A stretch of 64,000 nt of DNA. It comes from an uncultured Allomuricauda sp. GTDB taxonomy: Bacteria > Bacteroidota > Bacteroidia > Flavobacteriales > Flavobacteriaceae. Position 1 is the first letter of the stretch. The number at the start of each line of letters is the position of its first letter. This document shows positions 60,454-64,000 of this stretch, piece after piece. A program made the position numbers and the translations under genes. Location of the stretch: contig NZ_CANMPQ010000002.1 of the NCBI RefSeq assembly GCF_947499695.1, positions 62,001 through 126,000 on the forward strand. The letters run 5' to 3'. The notes under the pieces are model-generated. The model was given only the letters and a program-made list of their open reading frames with translations, had not been told where the DNA came from and made no database searches.

Positions 60454-61745
60454 CTTATAACGAGCACAAAATAGTTCTTCTTGCCACGTTGAAGTAAAAC
60501 AAACTTATTATTGATAAGGTCGTTTTCAGTGATTTGGTAGTCCTCTTTTACTTTCTGTTTGTTTACCGAAATGGAATTTTGCTTCAATTCTCTACGGGCC
60601 TCCCCATTTGAGCCTAGAAAACCGGTTTTGGCAGCCAAAGCTCCTATCATATCCAGACCATTAGAAATATCTTCCTTTGATACTTCAGCTTGAGGCACTC
60701 CTTCAAAAACATCCAAAAAGGTTTTCTCATCCAACTGCTTTAGGTCATCGGATGTTGACTTTCCAAATAGGATGCTACTAGCCTTAATAGCATTATCCAA
60801 ATCAGACTTGGAATGAACCATAGTTGTGATTTCCTCAGCAAGTCGTTTTTGAAGTAATCGTTGATGTGGGGCTTCTTTATGTTCGAAAACCAACCTGTCA
60901 ATCTCTTGCTGCGTTAAAAAGGTAAAAATCTTGATGTATTTTTCAGCGTCTTCATCGGAAGTATTCAACCAATATTGATAAAATTTATAGGGCGAAGTAC
61001 GTTCTGAATCCAACCACACATTTCCGCCTTCCGTTTTACCAAATTTTGTGCCATCAGCCTTTGTAATCAATGGACAGGTTAAGGCAAAACCTTTACCTCC
61101 ACCTATTCTTCTAATCAGCTCAGTTCCTGTAGTAATATTACCCCACTGATCACTACCTCCCATTTGAAGTGTACAATTGTGGTTCTGATATAGGTGTAAA
61201 AAATCATATCCCTGAACCAACTGATAGGTGAATTCTGTGAACGACATCCCTTCTTTGGCATCAGAGGAAAGGCGTTTTTTTACAGAATCTTTGGCCATCA
61301 TATAGTTGACCGTGATATGTTTTCCGACATCCCTAATAAAATCCAAGAACGAAAAATTCTTCATCCAGTCATAGTTATTGACTAAAACGGCAGCGTTCGG
61401 TTCATCACTTTCAAAATCTAGAAAACGACTTAGTTGTTCCTTTAAAGCTTCTTGGTTGTGGCGAAGTGTTTTTTCATCTAAGAGGTTGCGTTCCGCTGAC
61501 TTTCCTGAAGGGTCCCCTATCATACCGGTAGCCCCTCCTACCAAAGCAAAGGGCTTGTGGCCGGCCAATTGAAAATGCCTGAGCATCATCACGCTAACCA
61601 AATGTCCAATGTGCAATGAATCTGCCGTAGGGTCAATTCCCACATATGCAGCTTGCATTTCCTCCATAAGATGTTCCTCCGCACCTGGCATAACATCATG
61701 AATCATTCCTCTCCACTTTAGCTCTTGAACAAAATTCTTCACCAT
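60450..61745 (-). CDS. tyrS: Tyrosyl-tRNA synthetase
   Basis: This 431-residue enzyme has the HIGH motif at 45-48 (LHIGHLV), the KMSKS-equivalent KFGKT at 234-238, the tyrosine pocket ([12 protein letters not shown] and [11 protein letters not shown]) and a C-terminal S4 RNA-binding domain. It attaches tyrosine to tRNA-Tyr. I use the ATG at 61745 rather than the TTG one codon upstream. A minus-strand TATATTTG lies at 61766-61773. Convergent, overlapping stop with the DUF3857 gene. Confidence 0.97.
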   Translation of the reverse strand: MVKNFVQELKWRGMIHDVMPGAEEHLMEEMQAAYVGIDPTADSLHIGHLVSVMMLRHFQLAGHKPFALVGGATGMIGDPSGKSAERNLLDEKTLRHNQEALKEQLSRFLDFESDEPNAAVLVNNYDWMKNFSFLDFIRDVGKHITVNYMMAKDSVKKRLSSDAKEGMSFTEFTYQLVQGYDFLHLYQNHNCTLQMGGSDQWGNITTGTELIRRIGGGKGFALTCPLITKADGTKFGKTEGGNVWLDSERTSPYKFYQYWLNTSDEDAEKYIKIFTFLTQQEIDRLVFEHKEAPHQRLLQKRLAEEITTMVHSKSDLDNAIKASSILFGKSTSDDLKQLDEKTFLDVFEGVPQAEVSKEDISNGLDMIGALAAKTGFLGSNGEARRELKQNSISVNKQKVKEDYQITENDLINNKFVLLQRGKKNYFVLVIS

Positions 61746-61765
61746 CAAAATCTTTTAGATAGCTG

Positions 61766-61773
61766 CAAATATA
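61766..61773 (-). promoter_or_regulatory. -7 promoter element of tyrS
   Basis: TATATTTG on the minus strand matches TAnnTTTG exactly, 20 bases upstream of the tyrS ATG. No good -33 TTG is seen. Confidence 0.4.
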
Positions 61774-61811
61774 AAATGAAGTTCTTACATCGCTGAATAA
61801 TTCCAATACAA

Positions 61812-61827
61812 TTGGGTACTTTTATCC
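61812..61827 (+). repeat. 16-base repeat before a start codon (copy 2)
   Basis: An exact copy of TTGGGTACTTTTATCC (other copy 55630-55645), ending 1 base before the epimerase ATG. See copy 1. Confidence 0.55.
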
Positions 61828-61828
61828 A

Positions 61829-62827
61829 ATGATTTTGGTAACCGGAGGTACAGGTTTAATAGGTTCGCATTTGCTCTTCCATCTAGCAAAAAATGATAAA
61901 AGTGTAAAAGCCAGCTATCGAAACAAAAAATCCATTGACAAGGTTTTAGAGATTTTTGGATATTATTCCAACAATTCCGAAGCACTATTCCAAAAAATAT
62001 CTTGGGTTAAGGCAGATATTACGGACATAAGCTCCTTGATGCCCATATTTACGGATGTGGATTATGTTTATCACTGTGCAGCGCTAATTTCATTTAATCC
62101 AAAAGACTATCAGGCCCTTGTAAAAACCAATATAGAAGGCACCGCCAACATTGTTAATCTTTGTTTGGAACACAATGTGAAAAAGCTTTGTTACGTAAGC
62201 ACAATAGCCGCCATCGGACCAAGTATCAAAGGGCAGATTACGGATGAAGAAAATGAATGGAACGAATCCAGTGTCTCAGTTTACGGCCTCACCAAACACG
62301 ATGCAGAACTTGAGGTTTGGCGCGGGTCGCAGGAAGGACTTTCAGTAGTAGCAGTGAATCCAGGGGTAGTTCTTGGTCCAGGTTTTTGGCATTCCGGAAG
62401 CGGAACATTTTTCAAATATGTATCAAAAGAGAAAAAGAATTACTTTCCGGGAGGGACAGGTTTTGTTTCCATTAATGATGTCACCAACGCCATGATTTCC
62501 CTAATGAACTCCGATGTTGTAAGGGAGCGATTCATTTTGGTCAGTGGAAATCTTTCTTTTCGCGTACTTTTTCAAAAAATAGCTTCAAGTTTGAACGTAA
62601 AGGCTCCGACCAAACCCCTTCCATTTTGGTTATTGGAAGTCCTCTGGCGAATTGATTGGTTGCGAAGCAACTGGTTCGGAAAGAGAAGAAAACTTACCAA
62701 AAACATGGTTAAAGGGCTGTATCAGCAGGAAACTTACAGCAACAATAAAATCAAGAAGGCTATCGATTTTCAGTTTGAAAACTTAGACGAAACCATTGCT
62801 TTTTGTTGTGAAAAATTTAAGGCTTAG
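61829..62827 (+). CDS. NAD-dependent epimerase/dehydratase (extended SDR)
   Basis: The 332-residue protein starts directly with the Rossmann motif VTGGTGLIGSHLL, with no room for a signal. The YGLTK motif gives the catalytic Tyr and Lys, and VVAVNPGVVLGPGFW is the conserved substrate-side block. Extended SDRs of this kind act on nucleotide sugars, sterols or dihydroflavonol-like substrates; which one is not clear. Divergent from tyrS; its 3' end overlaps the DUF4296 gene by 11 bases on the opposite strand. Confidence 0.9.
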   Translation: MILVTGGTGLIGSHLLFHLAKNDKSVKASYRNKKSIDKVLEIFGYYSNNSEALFQKISWVKADITDISSLMPIFTDVDYVYHCAALISFNPKDYQALVKTNIEGTANIVNLCLEHNVKKLCYVSTIAAIGPSIKGQITDEENEWNESSVSVYGLTKHDAELEVWRGSQEGLSVVAVNPGVVLGPGFWHSGSGTFFKYVSKEKKNYFPGGTGFVSINDVTNAMISLMNSDVVRERFILVSGNLSFRVLFQKIASSLNVKAPTKPLPFWLLEVLWRIDWLRSNWFGKRRKLTKNMVKGLYQQETYSNNKIKKAIDFQFENLDETIAFCCEKFKA

Positions 62828-63242
62828 AGGTTTTGTCCCCTGCTGCGTCTACAATGGAATCCCTTTTCTTTTCCTGGGCCTTTCTAACACTATCGTTTCG
62901 TTTCTGGACAATATGTTCCAAGTCGGCTGATTCTTTCTCCAACAACGCCTCCACTTTTTCATAAATGGATTGGTATTCCAGCGGTAATGAGGCATAATAA
63001 AGATCACTCTTTGCAAATTGAGCACTATCAATGTCATGCTGCTGATATAGAAAATCCATAATTCTTATGTCATGGAGCTCCAAGGCAGCCTTATAGGAAG
63101 ATTTGGTAGCATTGAGCAAAGCCAAATCATGTAATATAGTGACCATCTTTTCCTTTGGAATAAGGTTTTCCGGTTCTTCCACAACTTTTTCATTGCAAGA
63201 GAACAATCCTAAAACCAAAAAGAATATAATGAACCGCTTCAT
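62817..63242 (-). CDS. DUF4296 lipoprotein
   Basis: This 141-residue protein has a short lipoprotein signal (LGLFSC, C16). Its helical domain (about 28-115; IPKEKMVTILHDLALLNATKSS ... SLPLEYQSIYEKVEALLEKE) matches the Bacteroidota DUF4296 family. The C-terminal tail is highly charged. It lies 3 bases downstream of pyrC in a conserved pairing. Function unknown. Confidence 0.85.
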   Translation of the reverse strand: MKRFIIFFLVLGLFSCNEKVVEEPENLIPKEKMVTILHDLALLNATKSSYKAALELHDIRIMDFLYQQHDIDSAQFAKSDLYYASLPLEYQSIYEKVEALLEKESADLEHIVQKRNDSVRKAQEKKRDSIVDAAGDKTSKP

Positions 63243-63245
63243 ATT

Positions 63246-64000
63246 TTATCTATCAAAGGTGAGTCGTTTTGCATGCCTCTCCTCAGAAAAGTTTCCGAGT
63301 TCATACGCTAAATGACCATTGACAAAAGTACGCACCACTTCCGAGCCAAAAGTAACACCTTCAAAGGGCGACCAACCGCATTTATACAAAATATTAGCTT
63401 TTTTAACTTCGTTTTGGGTGTTTCGTTTCACCTGGACCAAATCTGCATAGTATCCTTCCTTGATATATCCACGTCTATCCAAATCAAATAACTTAGCCGG
63501 ATTATGGCACATTTTCTCCACAATTTTCTCAAGGGAAATAATTCCTTCCTCCTCTTTTTGGAGCATAGCTAAAAGCGCATGCTGAACCAATGGACCACCT
63601 GAAGGTGCTTTTGTATATGGATTGTTTTTTTCATCCACGGTATGCGGTGCATGATCGGTGGCAATCACATCGATTCTGTCATCTAAAAGTGCATCCCAAA
63701 GTTTTTCGCGGTCGGTTTTTGTTTTTACCGCCGGATTCCACTTGATCAAAGTACCTTTTTTTGCATAATCTTCATCAGAGAACCAAAGGTGATGTATACA
63801 TACTTCCGAGGTAATCTTTTTTTCTTCCAATGGAATTTCGTTGGTAAACAAGTCAGTCTCGATACCCGTTGAAAGATGAAATACATGTAATCTTGCCCCG
63901 GTTTTTTTGGCCAAGGCAATCGCCTTTGACGATGACAAATAACAGGCTTCTTCGCTTCTAATAATAGGATGCAGTTCTACTGGGATATCATCCCCATACT
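63246..64000 (-). CDS. pyrC: Dihydroorotase, 5' part outside window
   Basis: The frame stays open to the right edge (251 codons seen), so the N-terminal part with the first metal-binding HxH is missing. Visible features are IPVELHPIIRSEEAC near the edge, LHVFHLST with a metal-ligand His, and ATDHAPHT with the catalytic Asp, all typical of the class I (PyrC/DHOase) branch. The enzyme closes carbamoyl-aspartate to dihydroorotate in pyrimidine synthesis. It is followed 3 bases later by the DUF4296 lipoprotein gene. Confidence 0.92.
   Translation of the reverse strand, partial: YGDDIPVELHPIIRSEEACYLSSSKAIALAKKTGARLHVFHLSTGIETDLFTNEIPLEEKKITSEVCIHHLWFSDEDYAKKGTLIKWNPAVKTKTDREKLWDALLDDRIDVIATDHAPHTVDEKNNPYTKAPSGGPLVQHALLAMLQKEEEGIISLEKIVEKMCHNPAKLFDLDRRGYIKEGYYADLVQVKRNTQNEVKKANILYKCGWSPFEGVTFGSEVVRTFVNGHLAYELGNFSEERHAKRLTFDR

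Overview
The window looks like chromosomal DNA of a Bacteroidota member, most likely a marine Flavobacteriaceae (inference). The reasons are: a SusC/SusD pair, many short-signal lipoproteins, two proteins made almost entirely of a type IX secretion (T9SS) sorting domain, TAnnTTTG-type promoter elements, AT-rich sequence and tightly packed genes. I saw no rRNA, tRNA, CRISPR array, insertion sequence or prophage. Both edges cut genes: the SusC receptor on the left lacks its N-terminus, and the dihydroorotase on the right lacks its N-terminal part.

Bases 1-19720 form an uptake and surface-lipoprotein region. It holds susC/susD, a YidK-like sodium/sugar symporter on the minus strand, and a divergent 13-kb run of six tightly spaced genes. 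That run encodes three paralogous ~1,100-residue lipoproteins, each with 14 calcium-loop repeats arranged as 7 + ASPIC/UnbV domain + 7, then a lipoprotein of the vanadium-haloperoxidase/PAP2 family, an SRPBCC-GyrI-like membrane-anchored protein and a small lipoprotein.

Bases 19900-22500 hold an AraC regulator, an SDR oxidoreductase and an exported tandem DUF1330-like protein, all on the minus strand. A 43-bp sequence with two half-sites 21 bp apart occurs upstream of the regulator and again over its 3' end, just before the SDR gene. It is a strong operator candidate.

Bases 22650-34700 carry a metallophosphoesterase/outer-membrane-barrel lipoprotein with an unexplained, possibly kinase-like middle region, an HD-domain protein fused to a Pycsar-type (DUF5706) membrane effector module, a GAF protein, a second metallophosphoesterase, a membrane AraC regulator, an acyltransferase and an apparently exported class-V aminotransferase.

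Bases 34800-43900 encode a penicillin-acylase-type lipoprotein, a PhnA-domain protein, a TPM-domain protein, an MsbA-like ABC exporter, and a lipoprotein with an HExxH motif divergent from a GntR regulator. A perfect palindrome lies between the last two.

Bases 43900-50450 are mostly housekeeping: ferredoxin, ferredoxin reductase, NifU-type scaffold and Mrp ATPase; an alkyltransferase-like protein, a LysE exporter and TrmB; and a PhoR/PhoB-like two-component system. The last is divergent from a TonB-dependent receptor and a repeat-rich lipoprotein that may be its partner (50633-54664), followed by the two T9SS-domain mini-proteins.

Bases 55650-64000 hold a LuxE-like acyl-activating enzyme, a cupin, a small lipoprotein, a DUF3857/transglutaminase/DUF2569 protein, tyrS, an NAD-dependent epimerase, a DUF4296 lipoprotein and the 3' part of pyrC. 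The most notable items are the triple double-propeller operon, the duplicated AraC operator, the phosphatase/kinase-like/barrel fusion, the HD-PycTM fusion and the T9SS mini-proteins.
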